From NCBI GenBank assembly GCA_964626885.1, contig CAZVJA010000007.1, positions 1-57,041 of the forward strand: a stretch of 57,041 nt of DNA, given 5' to 3'. A program made the translations under genes and the position numbers. The notes below the pieces were generated by a model. That model worked only from the letters and a program-made list of their open reading frames with translations, did not search any database and was not told where the DNA came from. Positions 8,066-15,741 of the stretch are shown here, in pieces. The first letter of the stretch is position 1; every line of letters starts with the position of its first letter. Source of the stretch: CAZVJA01 sp964626885 (GTDB taxonomy: Bacteria > Planctomycetota > Planctomycetia > Planctomycetales > Planctomycetaceae).

Positions 8066-9778
8066 TTATTGTGCTCGTTGCGGCCCATCGCCTGGAGGTC
8101 TCTTCGGCTGGGCTCCATCCGGGCTTTGAACTTCGGCTTTGGATGCGTCTCCTTTTGGGATCATACCCCGGATATCCTGCCAGTGCGTCGCGGCGTAATA
8201 AAGCCCGTAGCCGATCGCAGCAAGGATTGCCAGATAAACGGCGAGGCTGATCATTCCTTTGACGTTCTGCGTCAGATTCCGCAGCCATCGCCAACGCCGG
8301 CGGCGCAATTCCTGCCGTTCGAGCTTGCTGTACAAGCTCTGGGTTTTTTGCGACTTCGCTTCCGCCTCGGCTTTCACGAGACGCTTTTCCATCAGGTTAT
8401 CGAATTCGCGAAATTGCGAGAGGGGGAGAAAGCTGCCGTTGGCCGACTCTTTGGCCTTGGCGGTGACGTCGAGCACCTCCGATTTGATCCCCGCCATGAT
8501 CTCGCCGGTCGACATTTTTGAGACGGTCATTTTTCCGTCGGGAGTCTTGTGCCGGACGAACCAGACCTTCACGCTTTGCGCGGCGGTAGCTTGCTGGGTT
8601 TGTGCTTCCGTGCGCGCGGCATCTTCGGCCGAGGTCACCGCTCGCGTGGAAGCTGGAGTGGGCAACTTCGTAGGTTGAGCTCGTGTTACCGGCGAAGTGA
8701 AGCCGACGACCGAGGTCTGCGCCCCTTCAACAAAACTGAGTGTAGGATTGGCCAGATTCAAACTCGACAGGTCGCGGATGATTTCCGCACAATCGCCATA
8801 ACGATGACCCGGATCTTTCGCCATCATCTTATCGAGCATCAGGTCGAGCCGTTCCGGAACGTCCGAATTCAGCCGGCGGGCTGACGTGAACTGCCCTTTT
8901 TCTTTTGCGATGATCAGCTCCAGCGTGTTTTCTCCCGCGAACGGCAGCTTTCCCGTCAAAAAGTAATAGAGTGTCGTGCCCAGTGCGTAGATATCGCTCC
9001 GCTTGTCGACGTGCTTCGCATTTCGTGCCTGTTCGGGCGCCATATAGAGCGGCGTACCAAGACCGGTACCACTCTGGGTCATCGAAACATCTTCGTCGAG
9101 CGCTTTTGCCAGACCGAAGTCGGCAACTTTAACAATTCCCTTGCTGGTCACCAGGATGTTATCCGGCTTGATGTCGCGGTGAATCATATTGAGATCATGC
9201 GCGTGCCGGAGTGCCTCGGCGCAGATCAAGATGACATGCAGCGCATCGCCGACGCTCAATTTCCCTTTCTGATCCATCCATTTCTGCATGCTTTGACCGT
9301 CGATGAACTCGATCGCAGCGTAATTCACTCCGGAGAAAGAATCAGCCGCATACACCTGCACGACGTTCGGGTGGTGCAGTTTGGCCATGGAGCGGGCTTC
9401 ACGGAGGAATCGCTGCACGAAGTCCGGCTTCTTCGCGAATTCGGGAGAGAGGGTTTTCAGGGCGACTTTCCGGTCCAAGCTGAGTTGCGTGGCGAGAAAC
9501 ACCGTCCCCATCCCGCCTTGTCCCAGCTTCTTCTCCAGCTTGAAGTCCCCGAGCTGGGTGACTTTTTTAACCTTCTTGTCGCCCGAGGCTGCTTTTTCTG
9601 GTGTGCTTCCTGAGCCGGCCGGCTTCGTCGGTTTTGTCGAGTTGGATTGGGGTTGGTCCGCCACGTTCGTTTCCGCCAGATGACTGGGATTGTTGGGAAC
9701 TTTGGTTTCTGCCAGAGCTTCGCCTTGCGCACCTGGTGGAATTGGTTGTGTCGGTGAATTCTGGTCCGATGAAGTCAT
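8066..9778 (-). CDS. Serine/threonine protein kinase with C-terminal membrane anchor
   Basis: A 570-residue Hanks-type kinase. A disordered Pro/Thr-rich N terminus (1-75) precedes the kinase domain (about 78-345) with the glycine loop GQGGMGTV, the lysine in VALK, the catalytic loop H200-R-D202-IKPDN, DFGLA and an APE motif. A linker and a GYF-like segment (about 410-470, VWFVRHKTPDGK) follow, then a basic helix and one membrane span at about 509-533. The kinase domain should face the cytoplasm, with about 37 residues beyond the membrane. The ATG at 9778 is preferred because GAGG lies seven bases upstream; the frame extends to 9817. A sigma-70-like promoter is visible at 9877-9905. Confidence 0.9.
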   Translation of the reverse strand: MTSSDQNSPTQPIPPGAQGEALAETKVPNNPSHLAETNVADQPQSNSTKPTKPAGSGSTPEKAASGDKKVKKVTQLGDFKLEKKLGQGGMGTVFLATQLSLDRKVALKTLSPEFAKKPDFVQRFLREARSMAKLHHPNVVQVYAADSFSGVNYAAIEFIDGQSMQKWMDQKGKLSVGDALHVILICAEALRHAHDLNMIHRDIKPDNILVTSKGIVKVADFGLAKALDEDVSMTQSGTGLGTPLYMAPEQARNAKHVDKRSDIYALGTTLYYFLTGKLPFAGENTLELIIAKEKGQFTSARRLNSDVPERLDLMLDKMMAKDPGHRYGDCAEIIRDLSSLNLANPTLSFVEGAQTSVVGFTSPVTRAQPTKLPTPASTRAVTSAEDAARTEAQTQQATAAQSVKVWFVRHKTPDGKMTVSKMSTGEIMAGIKSEVLDVTAKAKESANGSFLPLSQFREFDNLMEKRLVKAEAEAKSQKTQSLYSKLERQELRRRRWRWLRNLTQNVKGMISLAVYLAILAAIGYGLYYAATHWQDIRGMIPKGDASKAEVQSPDGAQPKRPPGDGPQRAQ

Positions 9779-10100
9779 GACACCGCCTCGCTTTGCCAGA
9801 GGCTCAGAACTATCCAAGGAATTATTTGCCGGGGGGTAAACGAAGCCTCCGGATTCAGACTGGAAAAATCCCCTCTATTATGGAGACGGGCGGGCGCAAT
9901 CGCAAATAGAATCGCCTGGAGACAGGCCCATCATGGGAATCCCATCTCGCACACGAAAAATGCGATCCCAGGACTGTGAATGCGGATGGATCTGAATTTC
10001 TCGGTCGCGGGAGAACCTCAACCAGCGCCAAGTTTCCCTCTGAAAGCCTTCCGGAAAGCGGCAAAAAGGTGTTTTGAGCAGGAACCGAGTGGCTATCCGT
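9779..10100. other. Intergenic region kinase/purC
   Basis: This gap of about 320 bases contains the leader and promoter of the kinase gene (9877-9905, minus strand) and the 3' end of the purC transcript. I see no further gene. Confidence 0.5.
9877..9905 (-). promoter_or_regulatory. Sigma-70-like promoter of the kinase gene
   Basis: Read on the minus strand, TTGCGA (9905-9900) and CATAAT (9882-9877) are separated by exactly 17 bases. It would give a leader of roughly 90 bases before the kinase ATG at 9778. Confidence 0.45.
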
Positions 10101-10991
10101 TTACGCCCAGGGGAATCTTTTGTCGACCAATTGGTGAAACGCCTCAATGTACTTTTCGCGAGTCCTCGCCACAATATTGTCGGGGAGTTGCGGCGGGGGG
10201 CTGTTCTTGTCCCAGTTGGTCGTTTCGAGCCAGTCACGCACGAACTGCTTGTCGTAAGATGGCTGGCCTTTTCCCGGCTGATACAGGTCAGCCGGCCAGA
10301 ACCGGGAACTGTCTGGGGTGAGCACTTCATCAATCAGAATCAAGTCCCCGTTCAGTTGCCCGAACTCGAATTTCGTATCGGCGATGATAATCCCTCTTTG
10401 CCGCGCGTATTCGGCGCCGTTTTGATAAATGCTCAGGCTCAACTCGCGTAACCGTGTTGAAAGCCCTTCTCCGACTTGAGCACACATTTCCTCAAAGGAG
10501 ATGTTGATGTCGTGCCCCTCGTCGGCCTTTGTCGCGGGCGTGAAGATCGGCTCGGGAAGTTTATCGCTTTCTTTCAGGCCGGTTGGCAATTTGATACCGC
10601 AGACGGATCCCGACTGTCGGTATTCTTTCCATCCCGAGCCGGACAGGTAACCGCGCACGACACACTCGATCGGCACCACTGTCGTTTTGCGAACGACCAT
10701 GCTCCGACCGACGAGGCTGTCACGATCGACTCCATCCGGAAGCGGGACTTGGCCGACATCCATGCTCAGTAGATGGTTGGGAACTCCCAGCCGCCCGAAC
10801 CACATTTCACTCAATAGCGTGAGGACGCGTCCTTTATCTGGAATGCCATTCGGCAAAACCCAGTCGAATGCACTGATGCGGTCACTTGCCACGAAAAGCA
10901 GCCGGTCGCCAAAGTCGTAGATGTCGCGAACCTTTCCCCGCCGCACGGGAATACCCGGAATGGAGCTTTGCAACAGTGCCGTGTTCGTCAT
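10101..10991 (-). CDS. purC: Phosphoribosylaminoimidazole-succinocarboxamide synthase
   Basis: SAICAR synthase joins CAIR and aspartate using ATP in de novo purine synthesis, in the cytoplasm. The 296-residue protein has the family's nucleotide-binding start (GKVRDIYDF at 19-27), the SDRISAFD motif (36-43), and the later ECVVRGYLSGSGWKEY and DTKFEFG signatures. The length fits the larger form of the enzyme (about 290-300 residues) rather than the 240-residue form. The start is the ATG at 10991; AGGAGAGG lies 14 or more bases upstream. No other purine genes are adjacent. A perfect 8-bp inverted repeat lies 60 bases upstream. Confidence 0.96.
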   Translation of the reverse strand: MTNTALLQSSIPGIPVRRGKVRDIYDFGDRLLFVASDRISAFDWVLPNGIPDKGRVLTLLSEMWFGRLGVPNHLLSMDVGQVPLPDGVDRDSLVGRSMVVRKTTVVPIECVVRGYLSGSGWKEYRQSGSVCGIKLPTGLKESDKLPEPIFTPATKADEGHDINISFEEMCAQVGEGLSTRLRELSLSIYQNGAEYARQRGIIIADTKFEFGQLNGDLILIDEVLTPDSSRFWPADLYQPGKGQPSYDKQFVRDWLETTNWDKNSPPPQLPDNIVARTREKYIEAFHQLVDKRFPWA

Positions 10992-11327
10992 CGCGGTCCC
11001 CCCGACCTCTCCTGAAATAAAACGCAGAACTCAGTAATCCTAGATGCAACCGATGGATTGTTACGATCCATCGACCCTTCCGAGGAGGAGATTCCCTCGT
11101 CGAGAGAGAGCGGATCATAAAATTGAAGAACAGCCGGAGTCTACCAGCACCACTATGACTCGACAACGGACGAGGCTGACTATACGAGATGGAAGTACGG
11201 TATTCCGTCTAGCCGCGGTGGCAATCGGCCTTCGGGCAGCTTGCGACGTGCGTTGATCGACGAGAATTCGATGTTGTGTGATGTCACCGTTCTCGGGATT
11301 GCGGCGCAAGCATCGCTCCCGTCAAAA
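10992..11327. other. Intergenic region upstream of purC
   Basis: A 336-base gap holding the purC leader on the minus strand and the 3' flank of the SUMF1-domain gene. It contains the inverted repeat at 11051-11073; I see no gene or clear sigma-70 promoter. Confidence 0.5.
11051..11073. repeat. Perfect inverted repeat upstream of purC
   Basis: CGATGGAT (11051-11058) and ATCCATCG (11066-11073) form a perfect 8-bp inverted repeat with a 7-base spacer, 60-82 bases upstream of the purC start. It could be an operator or a leader hairpin; no T-run follows it on either strand. Confidence 0.5.
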
Positions 11328-12545
11328 TTACTTCGCGGTATTGCGTGCCGCGCTGGAATTGGAGATGCGGAGGACACAGCGAAATCCGATCAACTGTTCG
11401 CGGTCCTTCGTGTCGACGCCCTGACGCCGCCACACCTCCCAACCGGAAACTCCCCCGCGAACGACGCGAACATCCCGACTCGGAGGCCGTTTGGGGCCTC
11501 TCCAGGCGCGCACGACTGGTCCCCCTTCTGCTGCTTCGGAGTACAGTGTCGGTGAGTAATAATCGATGCACCACTCGCGCGCGTTTCCCGCGAGATCATA
11601 AATGCCATACGTGCTCTTATCGGCTTGGTACGAAACAACAGCGTCGATCTGACTAACTGCACGACGGCTGCTCCAGACCGGTCGCCCCGCACCCCAGGGA
11701 TATTCGAATCCTTGCTCGCCGCGTGCTCCCTTTTCCCACTCGGCTTCGTTGGGAAGTTCCTTTCCGCACCAACTGGCGAACAGCATGATCTCCGACCAAG
11801 GAGCGCCCAGGACGGGATAATTCGGAGGGGCATCCCCGTTGAGCGGCTCGCGCATCGTCCGCCCCTTCTGCTCCTTAATTGCCTTGCGGAAGGTTTCGTA
11901 TTGTACCAGCGTCGTCTCGGTCGTATCGATGTAATAGTTGTCAAGATAGACGGACAATTGCGGTGCCGACTCTTTTGGCCCTCCTTCCTTGCCAATAGGA
12001 GAAGTACCGGCGGGAACGAGCACCATCACGGATTGATCTTTTTCACAACGGATTCGCCGCGGAAGACCGGACTCTACGAAACCAGCCGAGGGAATCGCGG
12101 TAAATCCGTCAGGCAGCTTGAATGGGACCGTCGGCACTGCAGCCTCGTGGGGAGGGAGTGTCGGAGCAAATGTTTCGAAATCGCCCGCCGGTGGAACAAC
12201 GACCGCGAAGAAATCCTTCTCGCCATGATCAGGTGCGCCCGCTGATGTTTGGAACTCGAACGAGTTTCCGCCGACCATGAAAATGTCGTTCGGATCAGTG
12301 GCGGGATCGATGACATCATCGTTTTTCTTGGGCGTTTCCTTCTTCTCTGCCGGAGAGGTTCTGGGGGCTATGGCTTGCTTTGCGACCGGGCCGGGAAGTT
12401 CGGCTGCCTGCTGCCGTCGCGGTTCCAGCGCCGCCGGTTGCTGCTTGACCGTACTTTCGGGAGCGTCTTGAGGTTTTGTCCCACAGGACGAAAGAAAGGC
12501 CACAACGCCCGCAAAGAGTAACATGCAGCGGTGCCGGGGAATCAT
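11328..12545 (-). CDS. SUMF1/FGE-domain lipoprotein without the FGE cysteines
   Basis: A 405-residue protein with a lipoprotein signal (FLSSC, Cys21), a Pro/Gln/Lys-rich linker (about 25-110) and a C-terminal formylglycine-generating-enzyme-type (SUMF1) domain from about residue 165. Recognisable SUMF1 blocks are YYIDTTETT, GAPWSEIMLFASWCGKELPNEAEWEKGARG, NAREWCIDYY and the closing GFRCVL. After RVVRGG the segment is VSGWEVWRRQGV, so the paired catalytic cysteines of true FGE are missing. It is therefore unlikely to activate sulfatases and more likely binds a ligand or has another role at the membrane, as many bacterial SUMF1 proteins do. Confidence 0.8.
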   Translation of the reverse strand: MIPRHRCMLLFAGVVAFLSSCGTKPQDAPESTVKQQPAALEPRRQQAAELPGPVAKQAIAPRTSPAEKKETPKKNDDVIDPATDPNDIFMVGGNSFEFQTSAGAPDHGEKDFFAVVVPPAGDFETFAPTLPPHEAAVPTVPFKLPDGFTAIPSAGFVESGLPRRIRCEKDQSVMVLVPAGTSPIGKEGGPKESAPQLSVYLDNYYIDTTETTLVQYETFRKAIKEQKGRTMREPLNGDAPPNYPVLGAPWSEIMLFASWCGKELPNEAEWEKGARGEQGFEYPWGAGRPVWSSRRAVSQIDAVVSYQADKSTYGIYDLAGNAREWCIDYYSPTLYSEAAEGGPVVRAWRGPKRPPSRDVRVVRGGVSGWEVWRRQGVDTKDREQLIGFRCVLRISNSSAARNTAK

Positions 12546-12749
12546 CCGGTCTCACTTCCAGAACGAGTCGCGAAAATGATTCGTGAGGAGAGGACAGCCA
12601 TCTGCGGTTCATTCTCAAACGGTTGAGCGACAATTTCAAGGCGGACTTGCTCTATGCGGGGCAATGGTCTGCCTTTGGGATGCCTGCTCAGCGGCCTCGG
12701 GGTTTGCATTGAAATACCGGAGAGGACACTCCAAGAGGCCGCGCGCGTG

Positions 12750-12767
12750 CTGGGCGTTCTTGCCCAG
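12750..12767. repeat. Inverted repeat, possible activator site
   Basis: CTGGGC (12750-12755) and GCCCAG (12762-12767) form a perfect 6-bp palindrome with a 6-base spacer. It lies about 130 bases upstream of the -24 element of the sigma-54 promoter, a typical distance for an enhancer-binding protein. It does not match the usual NtrC consensus closely. Confidence 0.35.
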
Positions 12768-12898
12768 GGACTCGGCAGAGGCGTCTAAATGCCAAGCGGA
12801 TGGAAGCCAATGCGGGAAGATTTCGTCGCAAAAACATGGCGAAAAAATGCCGTTCAAGGCTCCGCCTCGGACTTTTGCCAAATTTTAAGGCGTCAACG

Positions 12899-12912
12899 GG
12901 CACGCGGATTGC
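12899..12912 (+). promoter_or_regulatory. Sigma-54 (RpoN) -24/-12 promoter of amt
   Basis: GGCACG (12899-12904), four bases, then TTGC (12909-12912) reproduce the core of the sigma-54 consensus, with the invariant GG and GC separated by exactly 10 bases. Transcription would start near 12924, about 125 bases before the transporter ATG at 13049. Nitrogen control through RpoN and an enhancer-binding protein fits an ammonium transporter. Confidence 0.7.
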
Positions 12913-13048
12913 GAAGGCGGATAATGTCCTGTTCGCGTGCGCTCCACGTCTGGGACACAACTTGGTTTCCCTGCAAGATCTTCTTGAAGAAGGTCTGTCC
13001 GGCGGGGTTCATCTTTACCTGCATACGTGTTCCGGAGAGGGTCTACTC

Positions 13049-14785
13049 ATGCGGAGATTTTGCGCGCTCACAATGCTTCGCCGAATCGTTGGAACTGTGC
13101 TTATCTGTGGACTTTTCGCAAATCTGTCGTCCACAGTGATTGCTCAAGAAACTGCCACAACACCTGCTCCAGCTGCTTCAGCCCCCGAACCAGCCGCAGC
13201 CCCTGAAGCAAAGCCGGCTCCGCCCGCATATTTTGCAGGTTCGGACCCTAAGAAATGGCCCGACCCAACCGGTGGAAATGCGGGGGTCTGGATCACTCCT
13301 GCAGGCGATGGCAAAGGCGATGACCGTGATGCCATGGCGACAGGCGATCTGTACGATCGCATTGCCCACAATATGTACTCCATCAACATGGTGTGGGTGC
13401 TGATCACCGGTTTTCTCGTGATGTTCATGCAGGCTGGCTTCGCAATGGTGGAAACGGGACTTTGCCGCGCGAAGAACTCCGCGCATACCATCGCGATGAA
13501 CTTTATGATCTACCCGCTAGGGTGCCTGGCGTTCTGGGCATACGGTTTCGCCATCGGTTGGGGGGACTGGTACAACGGCCCGGTGGCTGAGGGATGGTAT
13601 TCGTCGCTCGGCCCGGGAACGTCGATACTCAACAGCGGCATTGGTATTGAAGAAGACCCGAGTACTCCCGGTGTATTCAAGTACGAACTGTTGGGAACCA
13701 AGGGGTTCTTCCTTTCGGGTGTCGACGACGTCAGCGTGATGGCGCTGTTCTTTTTCATGATGGTGTTCATGGACACAACCGCCACGATTCCTACCGGAAC
13801 GATGGCGGAGCGATGGGCGTGGAAGAATTTCTGCCTCTACGGTCTCTGGGTGGCGCTCCCGTACTGCATCTTCGCAAACTGGGTGTGGGGAGGCGGATGG
13901 CTGGCACAGGCGGGCAAGAACTGGGGGCTCGGCCACGGAGCCGTCGATTTCGCGGGTTCGGGTGTCGTGCATGCCATGGGAGGAGCTATCGCGCTTGCCG
14001 GTGGAATCATCATCGGCCCTCGGATCGGCAAATATGTTAACGGCAAACCGGTGGCCATTCCTGGACACCACATTCCCATGGTCGTCATCGGAACATTCAT
14101 TCTTGCTTTCGGGTGGTTCGGGTTCAATCCAGGATCGACGCTGGCGGGAACCGACCTGCGCATGAGTGTTGTCGTTGTGAACACGATGCTTGCTGGCGTT
14201 GCGGGCGCTGTTGCTTCCGCCCTCGTGCTCGGCATGAAGGGGTTGAAGTGCGATCCGTCGATGATGTGTAACGGTATGCTCGCGGGGCTGGTGGCCATCA
14301 CAGCTCCGTGTGCCTTCGTTGACAGCTGGGCCGCGGTTGCGATCGGCACGATCGCCGGAGCGATTGTTGTCGAATGTGTCTTTATCTTCGAGAGAATGGG
14401 ACTCGACGACCCGGTCGGTGCTGTTTCCGTACACGGCATCAACGGACTATGGGGATTGATCTCCGTCGGTTTGTTTGCGAACGGCAAGTACGGCGCGGGC
14501 TGGGCCGGAGTGAAGCGAGATGAATGGGTGAATCAAACGAACGGTTACGGCTACGACGGCGTTCGTGGCTTGTTCTATGGCGACGTTTCCCAGTTGTATG
14601 CCCAACTTCTGGATGCCGCTGTTGTCGCGGTGTTCGGATTTGTCATGGCATACGTCTGGTTCAAGTTCAGCAACCTGATCACCCCACTTCGCGTTAGCCG
14701 TGAAGTCGAGATCGGCGGCCTGGACGTGCCGGAAGTGGGAGCGGTGGGCTACCCGGACTTTACCGTGGCCAATCGTTCTGCGTGA
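13049..14785 (+). CDS. amt: Ammonium transporter (Amt family)
   Basis: A 578-residue inner-membrane channel for ammonium. It has a signal peptide (1-32, ending VIAQ), an Ala/Pro-rich stretch (about 33-60), then the Amt fold beginning with MYSINMVWVLITGFLVMFMQ-type first helix. The twin pore histidines are visible as H308 (SGVVHAMGG) and H462 (SVHGINGLWG). The ATG at 13049 is chosen because GGAGAGG lies eight bases upstream and it gives the signal peptide; an in-frame ATG exists at 12800. The protein is longer than E. coli AmtB (about 430) because of N-terminal and loop insertions. No PII (glnK) gene is adjacent. Expression is probably RpoN-dependent. Confidence 0.93.
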   Translation: MRRFCALTMLRRIVGTVLICGLFANLSSTVIAQETATTPAPAASAPEPAAAPEAKPAPPAYFAGSDPKKWPDPTGGNAGVWITPAGDGKGDDRDAMATGDLYDRIAHNMYSINMVWVLITGFLVMFMQAGFAMVETGLCRAKNSAHTIAMNFMIYPLGCLAFWAYGFAIGWGDWYNGPVAEGWYSSLGPGTSILNSGIGIEEDPSTPGVFKYELLGTKGFFLSGVDDVSVMALFFFMMVFMDTTATIPTGTMAERWAWKNFCLYGLWVALPYCIFANWVWGGGWLAQAGKNWGLGHGAVDFAGSGVVHAMGGAIALAGGIIIGPRIGKYVNGKPVAIPGHHIPMVVIGTFILAFGWFGFNPGSTLAGTDLRMSVVVVNTMLAGVAGAVASALVLGMKGLKCDPSMMCNGMLAGLVAITAPCAFVDSWAAVAIGTIAGAIVVECVFIFERMGLDDPVGAVSVHGINGLWGLISVGLFANGKYGAGWAGVKRDEWVNQTNGYGYDGVRGLFYGDVSQLYAQLLDAAVVAVFGFVMAYVWFKFSNLITPLRVSREVEIGGLDVPEVGAVGYPDFTVANRSA

Positions 14786-14806
14786 CCGTGTTTGACCCGC
14801 ACGGTC
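14784..14806 (+). terminator. Hairpin at the amt stop codon
   Basis: GACCGTG (14784-14790) pairs with CACGGTC (14800-14806) across a 9-base loop and is followed by TTAA. It overlaps the stop codon of the transporter. It is a plausible transcript end with a weak U-tract. Confidence 0.4.
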
Positions 14807-15087
14807 TTAACAGGATGGGAAGGAGAACCTTTGTCCGGCGGTTGTGACAGGAGGCCAGCCGTCGTTCGTGAGTGAGTCTTCTTAAGCAAGCTCGGTGTTC
14901 GACGCACCTGGAGCGCGCAGCGGTCGGCAGGGAGATGGGACACCGGACGCCCCTCTCCCTGCTGCCGTTTCGAATGCGTCGGCGAACGACTCCCTTGCTG
15001 GAAGACGGCAAATTGGCCGGTGCGTATTTTGTTCGGGTGAACAATTCACGCTAGTGCCAGAACAGCGAGTTGCACATCCGTACTCGC
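14786..15087. other. Intergenic region between convergent amt and lptE
   Basis: About 300 bases without a gene. It holds two hairpins, one at the amt stop and one at 14928-14961, as expected between convergent transcripts. No coding signal is seen. Confidence 0.55.
14928..14961. terminator. Strong hairpin between convergent genes
   Basis: CAGGGAGATGGG (14928-14939) pairs with CCCCTCTCCCTG (14950-14961) at 11 of 12 positions over a 10-base loop. It lies in the gap between amt and lptE and could end transcription from either side. It lacks a long U-tract. Confidence 0.45.
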
Positions 15088-15711
15088 TCACCACGGCGTT
15101 TCCATCATATCGACAATTTGCCGGGCCATGCGGATGACGGCGTCGTTCGTGCCGGTGGCGAGAGATTGCCCTACTTCCGGGGCAAAGTCGGCAGTTGAGA
15201 GGAGCCGCACAACGTCAGGAGCGATCGGAATGCGCTGCTGCGACAGAATCTGTCCGGTGCGGAGATCTTCCCACGTGACTTCCACCGAGTACTGCAATTG
15301 CAGCTCGCGGGGGTCGTCGAAACCGGTTTCGCCGAGCTTCTTCTTGCGGACTTCGATAATGTGTCCCGTCAACCGGGTATCGGCGTAGGGCTCTTTCGCC
15401 AGCCGGAAAGGGGTGCGGTTCTGAATCTCCTTCTGCACGGCTTCGGTCAACTGGAACTCGACGCCGCGGCGATAGGAGTCCGAGGTGAATGTCGGCACGT
15501 GGACCGATCGGATCGCAGCCTGATGCGGCGAGCCGAGAGTGTAGCCGCATCCCGATCCCGTGAGCACAGAAACCAGACCGATCGCCAGAAAGAACCATCC
15601 CGCGCACAGGTGGGACACACGACAACATCCCAATTCAAGCCGCGCGAACCTTCCGCGATGCATTTCTATGCAAGGTGGATGTGTGGCTTGGGTGATCATC
15701 GGTTTCGTCAT
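15088..15711 (-). CDS. lptE: LptE-like LPS-assembly lipoprotein
   Basis: LptE is the outer-membrane lipoprotein that plugs the LptD barrel during lipopolysaccharide export. The 207-residue protein has a hydrophobic signal with the Cys at position 55 (GSGCGY), followed by the family pattern: a short strand SVHVPTF, the helix RRGVEFQLTEAVQKEIQN, RLTGHIIEV, and LQYSVEVTWEDLRTGQIL. Start codons at 15711, 15699 and 15663 are all possible and none has a clear Shine-Dalgarno. Only 30 bases separate it from the bamD-like gene, indicating an outer-membrane biogenesis operon. Confidence 0.8.
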   Translation of the reverse strand: MTKPMITQATHPPCIEMHRGRFARLELGCCRVSHLCAGWFFLAIGLVSVLTGSGCGYTLGSPHQAAIRSVHVPTFTSDSYRRGVEFQLTEAVQKEIQNRTPFRLAKEPYADTRLTGHIIEVRKKKLGETGFDDPRELQLQYSVEVTWEDLRTGQILSQQRIPIAPDVVRLLSTADFAPEVGQSLATGTNDAVIRMARQIVDMMETPW

Positions 15712-15741
15712 GGAACTGACTTCGCGGGTCTTCAGGCAACT

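Larger units (their letters stand above)
12546..13048. other. Regulatory intergenic region of amt
   Basis: This 500-base gap separates the divergent SUMF1-domain and ammonium transporter genes. It contains a sigma-54-type promoter (12899-12912) and an upstream inverted repeat (12750-12767). Several frames cross it, including an in-frame extension of the transporter to 12800, but none is protein-like. Confidence 0.6.

Noticed and set aside
11328..12545. Calling the SUMF1-domain gene a sulfatase-activating enzyme
   Set aside because: The paired cysteines needed for formylglycine formation are absent after RVVRGG.
12800..13048. N-terminal extension of the ammonium transporter
   Set aside because: It would translate through the sigma-54 promoter and place the signal peptide inside the protein; the ATG at 13049 has a good Shine-Dalgarno.
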